Below, one piece after another: positions 37,980 to 46,772 of a stretch of 64,000 nt of DNA. Where the stretch lies: the NCBI RefSeq assembly GCF_902158555.1, contig NZ_CABGGS010000002.1:236585-300584 (forward strand), written 5' to 3'. Source of the DNA: Klebsiella spallanzanii. Its GTDB lineage: Bacteria; Pseudomonadota; Gammaproteobacteria; Enterobacterales; Enterobacteriaceae. A program made the translations under genes and the position numbers. The notes beneath the pieces are model-generated. The model was given only the letters and a program-made list of their open reading frames with translations. It did not search any database and was not told the DNA's origin. Numbering within the stretch: position 1 is the first letter of the stretch; each line of letters starts with the position of its first letter.

Positions 37980-38520
37980 ACTATTTGTTTCCTTTTTTAT
38001 ATTTCGAAAGTGTTAGTCGTAGTAGAGCTGATTATTTAATTAAATCACTTTCTCTACGCTTGTATTGTTCATATGCATTATACATACGGTATATGTTTAC
38101 TTGCCGAGTTATATGCATGAGCGTTGTTTTATTAGTGATGGAATGTTTGTTGGTTTCAATGTATTGAATTACATATGTTCTCATGTTTATTAATCTACAG
38201 GCATTGGTTTATATGTGTCGATATGTATCAGTAATCTATATACACATCTATATACATACATAGACAAACGCCACTGTTCTTTAGTCTGGGGTTGAAATTG
38301 CAATAAAAGAAGGAATTAACGATATTCATGATTTTTATACCTTTTTAGCCATCAAATTGCTCTGGAGTTATCACATATAATGTTTGGGATTTTTTTTATT
38401 AAGTTATGGGTAAATTTGAACCTATATTACTTTGGTGAAAATCCGTTATTCCTCGAAGCATATATCTATTCTTCTGAGGTTAAGCCGTTTGGTGCAAAGA
38501 GATAAATTAAGGAGCTCATC
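37980..38520. other. 541-base AT-rich gap with many short ATAT-(G/A)-(C/T)-A repeats
   Basis: No gene supported. Between about 38040 and 38290 the sequence repeats variants of ATATG, TATGCAT, ATATACAT and ATACAT (for example TATGCATTATACATACGGTA). This lies next to the replication-type genes and could be an origin or a binding array. The last 50 bases hold the start signals of the DUF932 gene (AAGGAG). Confidence 0.5.
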
Positions 38521-39345
38521 ATGAAACTAGCCAGTCGTTTTGGACGGGTAAATCAGGTACGGCGCGACCGCCCGTTAACCCGTGAAGAATTAATGCAATA
38601 CGTCCCCAGTGTTTTTAGTGAGAATAAGCACGAATCCCGTTCAGACCGATACACCTGGATACCGACCATCACTATTCTTGAGAATCTGCAGCGGGAAGGT
38701 TTTGAGCCTTTCTTTGCCTGCCAGACCCGCGTACGTGACCAGGGCCGACGGGAGCACACCAAACATATGTTGCGCCTGCGTCGTACCGGGCAACTTACCG
38801 GGCATCAGGTTCCCGAAATTATCCTCCTCAATTCACATGATGGCTCATCCAGTTATCAGATGCTGCCGGGATTGTTTCGTGGTGTCTGTACCAACGGGCT
38901 GGTCTGTGGGCAGTCATTCGGTGAAGTGCGGGTGCCGCATAAAGGGAATGTGGTGGAGAAAGTTATTGAAGGGGCTTATGAGGTACTGGGGATATTCGAC
39001 CGGGTGGAAGAGAGACGTGATGCCATGCAGTCGGCTCTGTTACCGCCACCAGCGCAGCAGGCGATGGCGAGAGCTGCTCTGCACTATCGTTTTGGAGACG
39101 ACCACCAGCCCGTCACTACTGCTCAGATACTGACGCCACGTCGTTACGAAGACCGCAGTGATGACCTCTGGACGGTGTACCAACGGGTGCAGGAGAACCT
39201 GATGAAGGGAGGGCTTGCGGGACGTACCGCACAAGGGCGAAGCAACCGTACCCGCGCTGTGAACGGTATCGACGGCGATGTGAAGCTTAACCGTGCGCTG
39301 TGGGTGATGGCAGAGAATATGCTCGAACTGCTGGGGCAGGCATGA
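38521..39345 (+). CDS. yfjQ: DUF932 protein (YfjQ-like)
   Basis: 274 residues from ATG 38521 after AAGGAG. The DUF932 family core is visible: [30 protein letters not shown] and [22 protein letters not shown]. It is found on plasmids and CP4-type prophages next to antirestriction genes; the function is not known. It opens a run of seven closely spaced plus-strand genes. Confidence 0.88.
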   Translation: MKLASRFGRVNQVRRDRPLTREELMQYVPSVFSENKHESRSDRYTWIPTITILENLQREGFEPFFACQTRVRDQGRREHTKHMLRLRRTGQLTGHQVPEIILLNSHDGSSSYQMLPGLFRGVCTNGLVCGQSFGEVRVPHKGNVVEKVIEGAYEVLGIFDRVEERRDAMQSALLPPPAQQAMARAALHYRFGDDHQPVTTAQILTPRRYEDRSDDLWTVYQRVQENLMKGGLAGRTAQGRSNRTRAVNGIDGDVKLNRALWVMAENMLELLGQA

Positions 39346-39599
39346 CTTCGATGCGGAGAAACATACCCGTGAACACAGAAACTCACCCACACCTTCCCTC
39401 CGGCCCGTTTACGCGTGAGCAGGCCTCAGGCATCGCAGCGCAATATGACAACGTCGCCATTGAAGACGACCAGGGAACGCATTTTCGTCTGGTTATTCGT
39501 TGCGAAGGTGTGATGGTCTGGCGGGCATGGAACTTTGAACCTGAAGCCGGAGTGATGCTGAATCGCTACATTGCACGTTATGGCATCCGAAGGTCCTGA
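39342..39599 (+). CDS. ykfF: DUF905 protein (YkfF-like)
   Basis: 85 residues from ATG 39342, overlapping the yfjQ stop (ATGA). The conserved part is [32 protein letters not shown] and [17 protein letters not shown] at 39369 is a possible alternative start. Function unknown; the family is confined to this type of island. Confidence 0.82.
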   Translation: MTSMRRNIPVNTETHPHLPSGPFTREQASGIAAQYDNVAIEDDQGTHFRLVIRCEGVMVWRAWNFEPEAGVMLNRYIARYGIRRS

Positions 39600-39678
39600 C
39601 CAACCTTACCAGACATCAGTCTCAGCCTTTCCCGCCAGCCCTGACCGGCTGGCTTTTTTATTTCCGGAGTTATTAATC

Positions 39679-40122
39679 ATGAACAACGCATTAACGGATA
39701 ACACCATTCCGACAGACACTCTTTGTGCCATACCTGTTAAAGATGAACAGCGCCTTCGTTTCTGGCCTCAGCATTTTGGCCGTATCCCGCAGTGGATAAC
39801 CCTCGAACCCCGCATCTTTGCCTGGATGGACCGGTTGTGTGCGGATTACAGCGGTGGCGTCTGGGCTTTTTATACCCTCAGCAACGGTGGTGCTTTCATG
39901 GCTCCGGAAGAGAGTGAAGGTCCCTGGTCGCTGTTCAATATCCTGAATGGTAACGGCGCTGAAATGAGTGCTGAAGCTGTGGGTATTGCGGCCTGTCTGA
40001 TTGCTTACAGCCACCATGCCTGCCGCACGGAGTGCGATGCCATGACGGAGCATTATTACCGTCTTCGGGACTACGCACTGAACCATCCGGAATGCAGCGC
40101 CATTATGTACATTATCGACTGA
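39679..40122 (+). CDS. yfjX: Antirestriction protein (ArdB/KlcA-like, YfjX)
   Basis: 147 residues from ATG 39679 after GGAG. Family marks are [40 protein letters not shown] and the acidic [15 protein letters not shown]. ArdB-type proteins protect incoming DNA from type I restriction enzymes, apparently without direct DNA mimicry. The upstream reading-frame extension into ykfF was rejected. Confidence 0.9.
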   Translation: MNNALTDNTIPTDTLCAIPVKDEQRLRFWPQHFGRIPQWITLEPRIFAWMDRLCADYSGGVWAFYTLSNGGAFMAPEESEGPWSLFNILNGNGAEMSAEAVGIAACLIAYSHHACRTECDAMTEHYYRLRDYALNHPECSAIMYIID

Positions 40123-40133
40123 GGCCCCGTACC

Positions 40134-40613
40134 ATGGAAAAACAGTTACCGTTGTTTGCATATGAACTGACGGCATCAGCACAACAGACCATCCGCGAGG
40201 CGCTGACCCTGCTGGAGCGCCAGTTACGCGAGCCCGGCGCATCGTTTACGTCCAGCAGCTCAGTACGTGACTGGTTGCGGCTTCAACTGACGATGGAGGA
40301 AAGAGAGGCATTTGTCCTGCTGCTGCTGGATAACCAGCACCGCCTGATTACACACGAAACGTTGTTCAAAGGCACCATCAGCCACACTGAAGTCCATCCA
40401 CGGGAAGTGGTGAAGGCCTCCCTGAAATACAATGCGGCGGCGGTGATTGTTGCTCACTGTCATCCTTCAGGTCATGCCGAACCCAGCCAGGCTGACAGAC
40501 GGGTGACAGAGCGTCTGAAGAATGCTCTGGACCTTGTGGGTGTGCGTCTCCTGGACCACCTCGTCATCGGCGGAATGGATATCGTCTCATTTGCTGAACG
40601 GGGCTGGTTGTAA
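40134..40613 (+). CDS. yfjY: RadC-like JAB/MPN-domain protein (YfjY)
   Basis: 159 residues from ATG 40134. The JAMM metal motif is complete: [15 protein letters not shown], with the upstream Glu in TMEEREAF. The N-terminal helix-hairpin part of chromosomal RadC is missing, as usual for island copies (YeeS, YfjY, YkfG). The biochemical role is unproven. Confidence 0.9.
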   Translation: MEKQLPLFAYELTASAQQTIREALTLLERQLREPGASFTSSSSVRDWLRLQLTMEEREAFVLLLLDNQHRLITHETLFKGTISHTEVHPREVVKASLKYNAAAVIVAHCHPSGHAEPSQADRRVTERLKNALDLVGVRLLDHLVIGGMDIVSFAERGWL

Positions 40614-40626
40614 GGGAGGAGTATTA

Positions 40627-40848
40627 ATGAAAATTATCAGTAAGCGTCAGGCGATGGCGATATACCGCCAGCATCCACAGTCCCGGTTGTTCCGCTTCTG
40701 TACCGGCAAATACGCGTGGTCCGGCAGCATCTGCCACTATGCCGGTCGCGAGGTGGACGATATCAGCGGTGTACTGGCCGTATTCGCAGAGCGCCGCCAG
40801 GACCGCAATGGCCCGTATGTCGTATTACGCAGCGTAAGCCTGAATTAA
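40627..40848 (+). CDS. yeeT: DUF987 protein (YeeT-like)
   Basis: 73 residues from ATG 40627 after GGAGGAG. The family sequence MKIISKRQAMAIYRQHP and FCTGKYAWSGSICHYAGREV is clear. It regularly sits just upstream of the cbeA-cbtA pair. Function unknown. Confidence 0.87.
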   Translation: MKIISKRQAMAIYRQHPQSRLFRFCTGKYAWSGSICHYAGREVDDISGVLAVFAERRQDRNGPYVVLRSVSLN

Positions 40849-40872
40849 TTCACGATTAAGGAGGACTACATT

Positions 40873-41232
40873 TTGTCAAAGAACACCACGATAACAACGC
40901 ATGATATCAGCGAACCCTGGTGGGGGCTCAGACGCAGTGTCTCCCCGTGTTTTGGTGCCCGACTGGTCCAGGAGGGAAACCGCCTGCATTACCTGGCTGA
41001 CCGCGCGAATTTTAACGGACAGTTCTGCGATGCGGATTTGCGCCATCTTGACCAGGCTTTTCCGGTAGTGATGAAACAGCTGGAGTTAATGCTCACCAGC
41101 GGTGAGCTGAATCCCCGTCATCAGCACTGCGTCACACTGTATGCAAAAGGTCTGACCTGCGAGGCCGATACCCTCGGCTCACACGGTTACCTTTACCTCG
41201 CGATTTACTCAACGCCTGCAACTGCCGCATAA
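40873..41232 (+). CDS. cbeA: CbeA/YfjZ-type antitoxin
   Basis: 119 residues, TTG start at 40873 after AAGGAGG. Family marks: DISEPWWGLRRSV, CFGARLVQEGNRLHYLADRA, LTCEADTLGSHGYLYLAIY. CbeA-type (type IV) antitoxins stabilise MreB and FtsZ filaments against the toxin rather than binding it. It is followed 40 bases later by the toxin gene. Confidence 0.9.
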   Translation: MSKNTTITTHDISEPWWGLRRSVSPCFGARLVQEGNRLHYLADRANFNGQFCDADLRHLDQAFPVVMKQLELMLTSGELNPRHQHCVTLYAKGLTCEADTLGSHGYLYLAIYSTPATAA

Positions 41233-41272
41233 CTCCTGCGCCGTAGAGCACCATCCATGAAGAGATCACACC

Positions 41273-41650
41273 ATGAAAATATTATCAGACTCCCCCACAC
41301 GGGCGGCGCCGTCGCGCCCGTCTCCCGTTGAAATCTGGCAGACTCTGTTGACGTACCTGCTGGATCAGCACTACGGTCTTACGCTTAACGACACACCGTT
41401 TGGCCACGATGGAGTGATCCAGGAGCATATTGGCACCGGGATCACCCTGTGTGATGCGGTGAATCTTATCGTCGAAAAGTACAAACTGGTCCGTATCGAT
41501 CGTCACGGTTTCAGCGCAGACACACAGTCACCGCTTATCGGCAGTATCGATATCCTGCGGGCCCGAAAAGAAACTGGGCTGATGACCCGCCATGGCTACA
41601 GAGCGGTTACTGATATCACGACGGGTAAATACAGTGAGGCCGGGCAATGA
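41273..41650 (+). CDS. cbtA: CbtA/YkfI-type toxin (cytoskeleton inhibitor)
   Basis: 125 residues. Family marks: [50 protein letters not shown] and the late [11 protein letters not shown]. CbtA-family toxins bind FtsZ and MreB and block cell division and elongation. The 3' end overlaps the next gene by four bases. It looks intact. Confidence 0.92.
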   Translation: MKILSDSPTRAAPSRPSPVEIWQTLLTYLLDQHYGLTLNDTPFGHDGVIQEHIGTGITLCDAVNLIVEKYKLVRIDRHGFSADTQSPLIGSIDILRARKETGLMTRHGYRAVTDITTGKYSEAGQ

Positions 41651-42138
41651 AACTCTCTCTGGCCGTGGAAGCCGATGCCATCAACGTACTGGCCCTCAAT
41701 ATGGGCCGGATCGCTGTAGATATTGACGGGATTGAACTGGCCGACCTGATGAATGTGGTCAGCGATAACGGTTATTCACTTCGTGTTGCTGATACTCCCG
41801 GAAAGCTGGTTGTTGAAGATCCGCTACCACGTACCACCCGTCTGAACGGGATCCAGTGCAGCACCGCGCATATTACCGAAGACGACAACACCCTGCTGTT
41901 TACATTGTCACATCAACATGAAGACCATGGTGACAGTGAATGGATAAGTTATACCGGATCCGGCTATCTGATTTATCTGGATTCCTGGCAGTACCCGGTA
42001 CTCCAGCTTAAGAAGCGGGGATTATCGAAGCCCTGCCGTCGGCTAATCGTGACGCTGATACGTCTCCACGCCATCAGAATTATCCATCTGGATGCTCTGG
42101 GCGAATTGCTGCCCGGCTTTGCCACTTTCGACTGGTAG
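41647..42138 (+). CDS. DUF5983 protein (downstream partner of the cbtA locus)
   Basis: 163 residues. The start overlaps the toxin stop (ATGA), so translation is coupled. Conserved features are [39 protein letters not shown] and the end [13 protein letters not shown]. It occurs regularly after cbtA in E. coli islands (related to YeeW). Function unknown. Confidence 0.8.
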   Translation: MKLSLAVEADAINVLALNMGRIAVDIDGIELADLMNVVSDNGYSLRVADTPGKLVVEDPLPRTTRLNGIQCSTAHITEDDNTLLFTLSHQHEDHGDSEWISYTGSGYLIYLDSWQYPVLQLKKRGLSKPCRRLIVTLIRLHAIRIIHLDALGELLPGFATFDW

Positions 42139-42266
42139 ACCCTCATTCCGACATACTCAGTCTCTGCAACACATCCGGTCAGAATAATCGCTATCCGATA
42201 TTAACCTTACGCATAAACGCCAGCCTTCATCGGCTGGCGCTTCGCTTTATATAAGGAAGGAAAACC

Positions 42267-42595
42267 ATGTCAGAACTTACTCTCACCGAATCCGAAGTGT
42301 TAACTGACCATACTGACGTAATTTGCTCCACCAGCATTGAACGCATCATCATCGGACGTAGTAATGCACCTAAACAAATTGATACACTGATACAACACGT
42401 TGCCGATATATCGACGCTGACCAGCAGTATCGGCGGTAAAACTGTTCTGGACTGGGCCATGAAGATGAGATGTTTTCTATTAAGTACTTTCAAAAGGTAA
42501 CAGCGCATATCACATTTAAGCGGGCAGAGCTGGTTGATAAGCTGAATGACATCATCGCCCATCACTACCCTGGCACGCTGGCATCCATGCAGTAG
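42267..42595 (+). pseudogene. DUF4942 gene with internal deletion and frame break
   Basis: The first ~70 codons (STSIERIIIGRSNAPKQIDT, LIQHVADISTLTSSIGG) match the start of DUF4942 proteins. After about 42465 the matching frame changes, and the ending ITFKRAELVDKLNDIIAHHYPG to TAG 42595 is the family's C-terminus. The middle of the gene (normally about 200 residues) is missing. DUF4942 genes usually close this island module. Confidence 0.7.
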
Positions 42596-42861
42596 TCAGG
42601 ATGATTTACCTGTCTGCACATAAGTGGAATTTCATTACCAGTGGAGGGGCTAAACAAACGCCTTGCCATCTCAACTACTTATGGCCAAAATAAAGCAGGC
42701 GTACCTGGTGCTTTTCTTCTGGTGGTTTGTTACTGGATCCTTGTGACGCACCAGGTGCGTCGCCAGACATAAGACCATAATGAAGCATCTACACATCATC
42801 CTCATATGACCATCCCCTTGCCGTCCCCGATTCGGTTTTTAAATTCGTAACAGGTGGGACA

Positions 42862-42882
42862 GAGGGTACAAATGAGGGTACA
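42862..42882. repeat. Right integrase arm-type motifs
   Basis: GAGGGTACA occurs at 42862 and again at 42874, with the same 12-base spacing as at 14624/14636 beside the integrase gene. It lies about 55-75 bases inside the right attachment site. Confidence 0.55.
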
Positions 42883-42935
42883 TTTTTAACCACATCAAAA
42901 ATTTTACTTGTAAATCATAAGAATAAAACAAAGCA

Positions 42936-42956
42936 TCGATTCCGAGTCCGGCACCA
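42936..42956 (+). other. Right attachment site (att) of the island
   Basis: TCGATTCCGAGTCCGG then CACCA repeats the tRNA-Phe 3' end (14478-14499) with one G deleted. It is followed directly by a tRNA-style terminator at 42970, which was probably the original one of the tRNA gene. Confidence 0.85.
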
Positions 42957-43388
42957 CTTATTCCAGAAAAACCAGCCTACGGGCTGGTTTTTTGCTTTTG
43001 GAGAAACGGGCTCTTCATCGAACTACGTTCGATTATTCGCCGCACAGCGGCTCACCCCTTCGGGGCCAGCGCGACAAGCGCGCTGTTCAACGCCTCTGGC
43101 GTTAGTCCGAGTCCGGCCCGCCATTGAGGTGTAGCCGTGCGCACGACATAAAAGAAGCGCAGAAGCGCCGTTACGTCGCAAGCAAGAGAAAATCAGGAGG
43201 CTAATCCCGGCACCTGATTTTGCAGGTGCGGATAAAAGGTACCGCTATCCCCAGCGGGCAGCAAGCGGCTTTACGACGACAGGCAAAGGATTGTGTCCAT
43301 CCGGAAGCCGCCTCGCAAAACGTAACCTGAGGATAATGTGGTTGCCCGGTCGGGCAAAAGCCCGCCACCCGGCGGGCGTTCTCAATTA
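42957..43388. other. 432-base intergenic region right of the island
   Basis: No gene seen. A terminator hairpin (AACCAGCC-TACG-GGCTGGTT then TTTT) lies at 42970-42993. Then come GC-rich palindromic stretches, including GCGCGACAAGCGCGC at 43069, a further TCCGAGTCCGG at 43106-43116 that matches the att core, and a REP-like GC hairpin near 43346-43377. Confidence 0.6.
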
Positions 43389-44171
43389 TCAGCCGCCTGC
43401 TTTCTTAATCGCCGCATCCAGCGAGGCTTTATCCGCCAGCCCAGGGAACACGGTAATCGTCGCTTCCGTCGCGCCGGTGGTCGGCATCACGATAACTCCG
43501 GGCGTGCCGCTCAGGCCGATTTCCTGCGCCAGCTGATTCGTGCTATCCAGTACCGGTCCAACATCCGTCGCTTTCTTCGCGTCGAAACTCACTTTCTTCG
43601 CCTGCTGCTGGATGTCGGCAGCCGTCAGCTTGCCTTCGTTATGCCCGGTGGAATAGATCCCGTTATGGTAGGTCAAATAGGCTTCTGCGCCCTTCTGCTG
43701 GTAAATCTGCAGGCCGGTTTTCGCCGCTTCCAGAGAAGTTTCCCAACGGCTGCCGAAAATAGGCCACTCTTTGAAAGCGAAGCGGGTTTGCGGGTTCTCT
43801 TTGATCACCTGCTCCATGACCGGCGCCAGGCGGCTGCAGTAAACGCATTGATAATCAAAGAACTCAATGACCGTCACTTTGCCCTCTTTAGGGCCATAAG
43901 TTGGCGTATTTTTATCCTGAGTCAGCGCGGCGGCGTTCTTCAGTACCGCCTGAGTTGCGGCGCTGGCCTGCTGCTGCTCCTGAATCTGTTGCAGCTTCTG
44001 GCTGGCCTGCAATAGCACTTCCGGATGCGCGACTAAATAATCCGCGGCAATTTTGCCGATACGGGCTTCCTGTTCAGGCGTGAAGGTTGGCGCATCAGCG
44101 GCATTCGCCATCACCGGAAGCAGAGCGGCGCCAATAAAGGCGAGTGTCAGTAAATTCTTATGGCCGGGCAT
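43389..44171 (-). CDS. Periplasmic DsbA-family thiol:disulphide oxidoreductase (ScsC/Com1-like)
   Basis: 260 residues from ATG 44171; an upstream in-frame ATG at 44219 would precede the signal peptide MPGHKNLLTLAFIGAALLPV (cleaved after ANA). Residues about 25-80 are a helical N-terminal extension like that of ScsC-type oligomeric proteins. The thioredoxin-like fold follows, with active site CVYC (in FFDYQCVYCSRL) and the cis-Pro loop SGTPGVIV. It may act as an isomerase or oxidase; DsbD in this same window could keep it reduced. It stands alone, without scsB or scsD. Confidence 0.82.
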   Translation of the reverse strand: MPGHKNLLTLAFIGAALLPVMANAADAPTFTPEQEARIGKIAADYLVAHPEVLLQASQKLQQIQEQQQASAATQAVLKNAAALTQDKNTPTYGPKEGKVTVIEFFDYQCVYCSRLAPVMEQVIKENPQTRFAFKEWPIFGSRWETSLEAAKTGLQIYQQKGAEAYLTYHNGIYSTGHNEGKLTAADIQQQAKKVSFDAKKATDVGPVLDSTNQLAQEIGLSGTPGVIVMPTTGATEATITVFPGLADKASLDAAIKKAGG

Positions 44172-44392
44172 GTGGGTAGTCCTTGCGATAGGTAAACGGC
44201 AGGTGAGTCTTATGCACAAAATATCATCCTTTGCCGGCGAATCATCACCGGACAGGGCAATGATTGGTAACTATATTTTTCAATAACTCGCTGCGCTCTC
44301 ATTATTGGCCAGGTAGTCAACGAGCCCGAACGAGAGTACGCTTCGCCCCCTGCTTTTCCCTGTAGGGTCTTTTTTTGGTAGATGAGTTGGGT

Positions 44393-45073
44393 ATGAACGA
44401 GTTTTTCAGTCAGTGGGACGTGGCGGTTATTCTGCTGCAAATTATTGCTATCGATCTGTTATTGGGCGGCGACAACGCGGTAGTGATCGCGATGGCCTGC
44501 CGTAAGCTGCCGCCACATCAGCGAACCAAAGCCATTATTATCGGCACCTTCGGCGCGATAGTGGCGCGCGTACTGCTGCTGGCAGTGGCTATCTATTTGC
44601 TCTCGTTACCGTGGTTAAAAGTAGTCGGTGCGCTGATGCTGCTGTGGATTGGCATCAAGCTGGTCACCAATCAGGAAGAAGAGAGCGAAGTCAGCAGTTC
44701 CAACAGCCTGTGGCGCACCGCAGTCACCATTACCGTCGCCGATGTGATTATGTCGCTGGATAACGTACTGGCGGTTGCAGCAGCCGGGAAAGGCCACCTG
44801 GTGCTGGTCGCGCTGGGTGTACTGATCAGCATCCCGATTATCGTCGCAGGCAGTAAACTGGTTCTGGCGATCCTTAACCGCTTCCCGTCCGTGGTGATGC
44901 TGGGTGGCGCGCTGATTGGCTGGATTGCCGGTTCGATGATGGTGACCGACGTGACCATCGTGCATCTGTTCCCCAACGCGCCCGACGCGCTACCGCTCAT
45001 AGGCGGGGCGGTTGGCGCAATACTGGTGCTACTGGAAGGGTTGCGCAGAAACCGCAGGCCCTCCGCCGAATAA
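44393..45073 (+). CDS. TerC-family integral membrane protein
   Basis: 226 residues from ATG 44393 (MNEFFSQWDVAVIL). About seven helices. The TerC signatures are present: LLLGGDNAVVIAMAC (acidic, metal-site type) and VIMSLDNVLAVAAAG. Family members such as Alx and YkoY/MeeF-type proteins act in manganese export. I looked for a manganese riboswitch upstream and did not find a convincing one. Divergent from the DsbA-like gene. Confidence 0.82.
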   Translation: MNEFFSQWDVAVILLQIIAIDLLLGGDNAVVIAMACRKLPPHQRTKAIIIGTFGAIVARVLLLAVAIYLLSLPWLKVVGALMLLWIGIKLVTNQEEESEVSSSNSLWRTAVTITVADVIMSLDNVLAVAAAGKGHLVLVALGVLISIPIIVAGSKLVLAILNRFPSVVMLGGALIGWIAGSMMVTDVTIVHLFPNAPDALPLIGGAVGAILVLLEGLRRNRRPSAE

Positions 45074-45217
45074 CGTCCGCTCCGACGCCGTCAATCCCGA
45101 CGGCGTCAAGTTTGCGCCACTTTTCCCCCACACCTGCTCTCATTTGCCCTACTCTTATTAAAGACACCTGATCCAGGGATCTGTAACCGTAATATTGCGC
45201 ATAAATGAGATAACATC

Positions 45218-46138
45218 ATGGAATTAAAGGATTATTATGCCATTTTAGGGGTTCAGCCAACGGACGATCTGAAAACCATCAAGACCGCCTATCGCCGTCT
45301 GGCACGCAAATATCACCCCGATGTCAGCAAAGAAACCGAGGCCGAAGCCAAATTCAAAAACCTCGCCGAAGCCTGGGAAGTCCTCAAAGATGACCAGCGC
45401 CGCGCCGAGTATGACCAGCTCTGGCAACACCGCAACGATCCGCAGTTTGGTCGTCAACATCAGCAGTCCCATGAACAAAGCTACAGTCAGCAGGATTTTG
45501 ACGATATTTTCTCTTCGATGTTTGGCCAGCAGGCACACCAAAGCCGCCGCCAGCACGGTGTGCGAGGTCACGATTTAGAGATAGAAGTCGCGGTATTCCT
45601 TGAAGAGACGTTGGCCGAGCAGACGCGCACCATCAGCTATAAGCTACCGGTTTATAACGTCTTTGGCATGGTCGAGAGCGAAACGCCGAAAACGCTGAAC
45701 GTGAAAATTCCTGCGGGCGTGGTTGACGGTCAACGCATCCGCCTCAAAGGCCAGGGCACCCCCGGCGAAAATGGCGGCCCGAACGGCGACCTGTGGCTGG
45801 TTATCCATATCGCCCCGCACCCGCTGTTTGATATCGTCGGCCACAACCTTGAAATCGTCCTGCCGCTGGCGCCGTGGGAAGCGGCGTTAGGCACTAAAGT
45901 CACCATCCCGACGCTGAAAGAGAGCATTCTGCTGACTATTCCACCGGGCAGTCAGGCCGGGCAGCGCCTGCGCGTGAAAGGTAAAGGGCTGGTCAGTAAA
46001 ACCACCACCGGCGATCTGTATGCGGTGATTAAAATCGTTATGCCGCCAAAACCAGATGAGAAGAGCCGCGAACTCTGGCAGCAGTTGGCCGATGCGCAAG
46101 CCAGCTTCGAGCCGCGCAAGACATGGGGGAAAGCCTGA
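45218..46138 (+). CDS. cbpA: CbpA, curved-DNA-binding DnaJ-like co-chaperone
   Basis: 306 residues, the E. coli length. J-domain at 1-70 with HPD ([10 protein letters not shown]), a Gly/Gln/His-rich linker ([14 protein letters not shown]), and two C-terminal substrate-binding domains ([29 protein letters not shown]). It stimulates DnaK and binds DNA in stationary phase. The stop overlaps the start of cbpM by one base. Confidence 0.96.
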   Translation: MELKDYYAILGVQPTDDLKTIKTAYRRLARKYHPDVSKETEAEAKFKNLAEAWEVLKDDQRRAEYDQLWQHRNDPQFGRQHQQSHEQSYSQQDFDDIFSSMFGQQAHQSRRQHGVRGHDLEIEVAVFLEETLAEQTRTISYKLPVYNVFGMVESETPKTLNVKIPAGVVDGQRIRLKGQGTPGENGGPNGDLWLVIHIAPHPLFDIVGHNLEIVLPLAPWEAALGTKVTIPTLKESILLTIPPGSQAGQRLRVKGKGLVSKTTTGDLYAVIKIVMPPKPDEKSRELWQQLADAQASFEPRKTWGKA

Positions 46139-46443
46139 TGGCTAAGATAACAGTGACGTTCACGATTACCGAGTTTTGTCTCCACACTGGCGTTTCCGAA
46201 GAGGAGCTGAACGAAATTGTCGGCCTTGGCATGATTGAACCACGCCAGCCGCAGCGGGAAAACTGGCTGTTTGATGATAGCGCGGTGACGCTCGTTCACC
46301 GCGCCCTACGCCTGCGACAGGAGCTGGAGCTGGACTGGCCGGGCATCGCCGTGGCGCTGACGCTTCTGGATGAGAACGCGCGCCTGAGCCGCGAGAATCA
46401 AATTCTTCAGCATCGGCTGGCGCGCTTTCTGACGCATAGTTAA
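46138..46443 (+). CDS. cbpM: CbpM, modulator of CbpA
   Basis: 101 residues, the E. coli length, starting at ATG 46138 that shares a base with the cbpA stop (TGATG). MerR-like helical protein ([21 protein letters not shown]) with a C-terminal helix ([17 protein letters not shown]). It binds the CbpA J-domain and blocks its co-chaperone and DNA-binding activity. Confidence 0.95.
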   Translation: MAKITVTFTITEFCLHTGVSEEELNEIVGLGMIEPRQPQRENWLFDDSAVTLVHRALRLRQELELDWPGIAVALTLLDENARLSRENQILQHRLARFLTHS

Positions 46444-46772
46444 GCCTGTCCGCAGACGGCGGTAAACCCGTAGCGCCAGCGGGAACATAATCTGAAGCTC
46501 CATTGCGCGTTGTTTCCCCGGAGGCGGCGCTTAACGCGCCTTGTCCGGGCTACCCATCCGCAGACGGCGGTGAACCCGTAGCCCGGTCAGCGCAGCGCCA
46601 CCGGGAAGATAACCTGAAGCAACATTGCACGCTGCTCCCCGGAGGCGGCGTTCAACGCGCCTTATCCGGGCTACCCATCCGCAGACGGCGGTGAACCCGT
46701 AGCCCGGTCAGCGCAGCGCCACCGGGAGAAAAACGCAAAGCCGCCATCCCCGGCATAAATACCGCACAATAA
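46444..46772. repeat. Tandem REP-containing repeat, 121-base period
   Basis: Two near-identical units start at 46516 and 46637 (CCCCGGAGGCGGCG, then TCCGGGCTACCCATCC and GCCCGGTCAGCGCAGCGCCA). A third partial copy is at 46447-46486. The stem sequences are REP-type palindromes (BIME-like). No gene is present. Confidence 0.85.

Noticed and set aside
37985..38167. 60-codon frame in the AT-rich gap after the YfjJ-like gene
   Set aside because: It has cysteine- and tyrosine-rich random composition, no ribosome site, and overlaps the repeat array.
42936..42956. A second, partial tRNA gene at the right island end
   Set aside because: Only the last 21 bases of the tRNA are present and the other arms are missing, so it is an attachment site copy.
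44172..44392. Possible manganese (yybP-ykoY) riboswitch upstream of the TerC-family gene
   Set aside because: I searched by eye for the paired conserved loops of that riboswitch and did not find them; no RNA feature is claimed.
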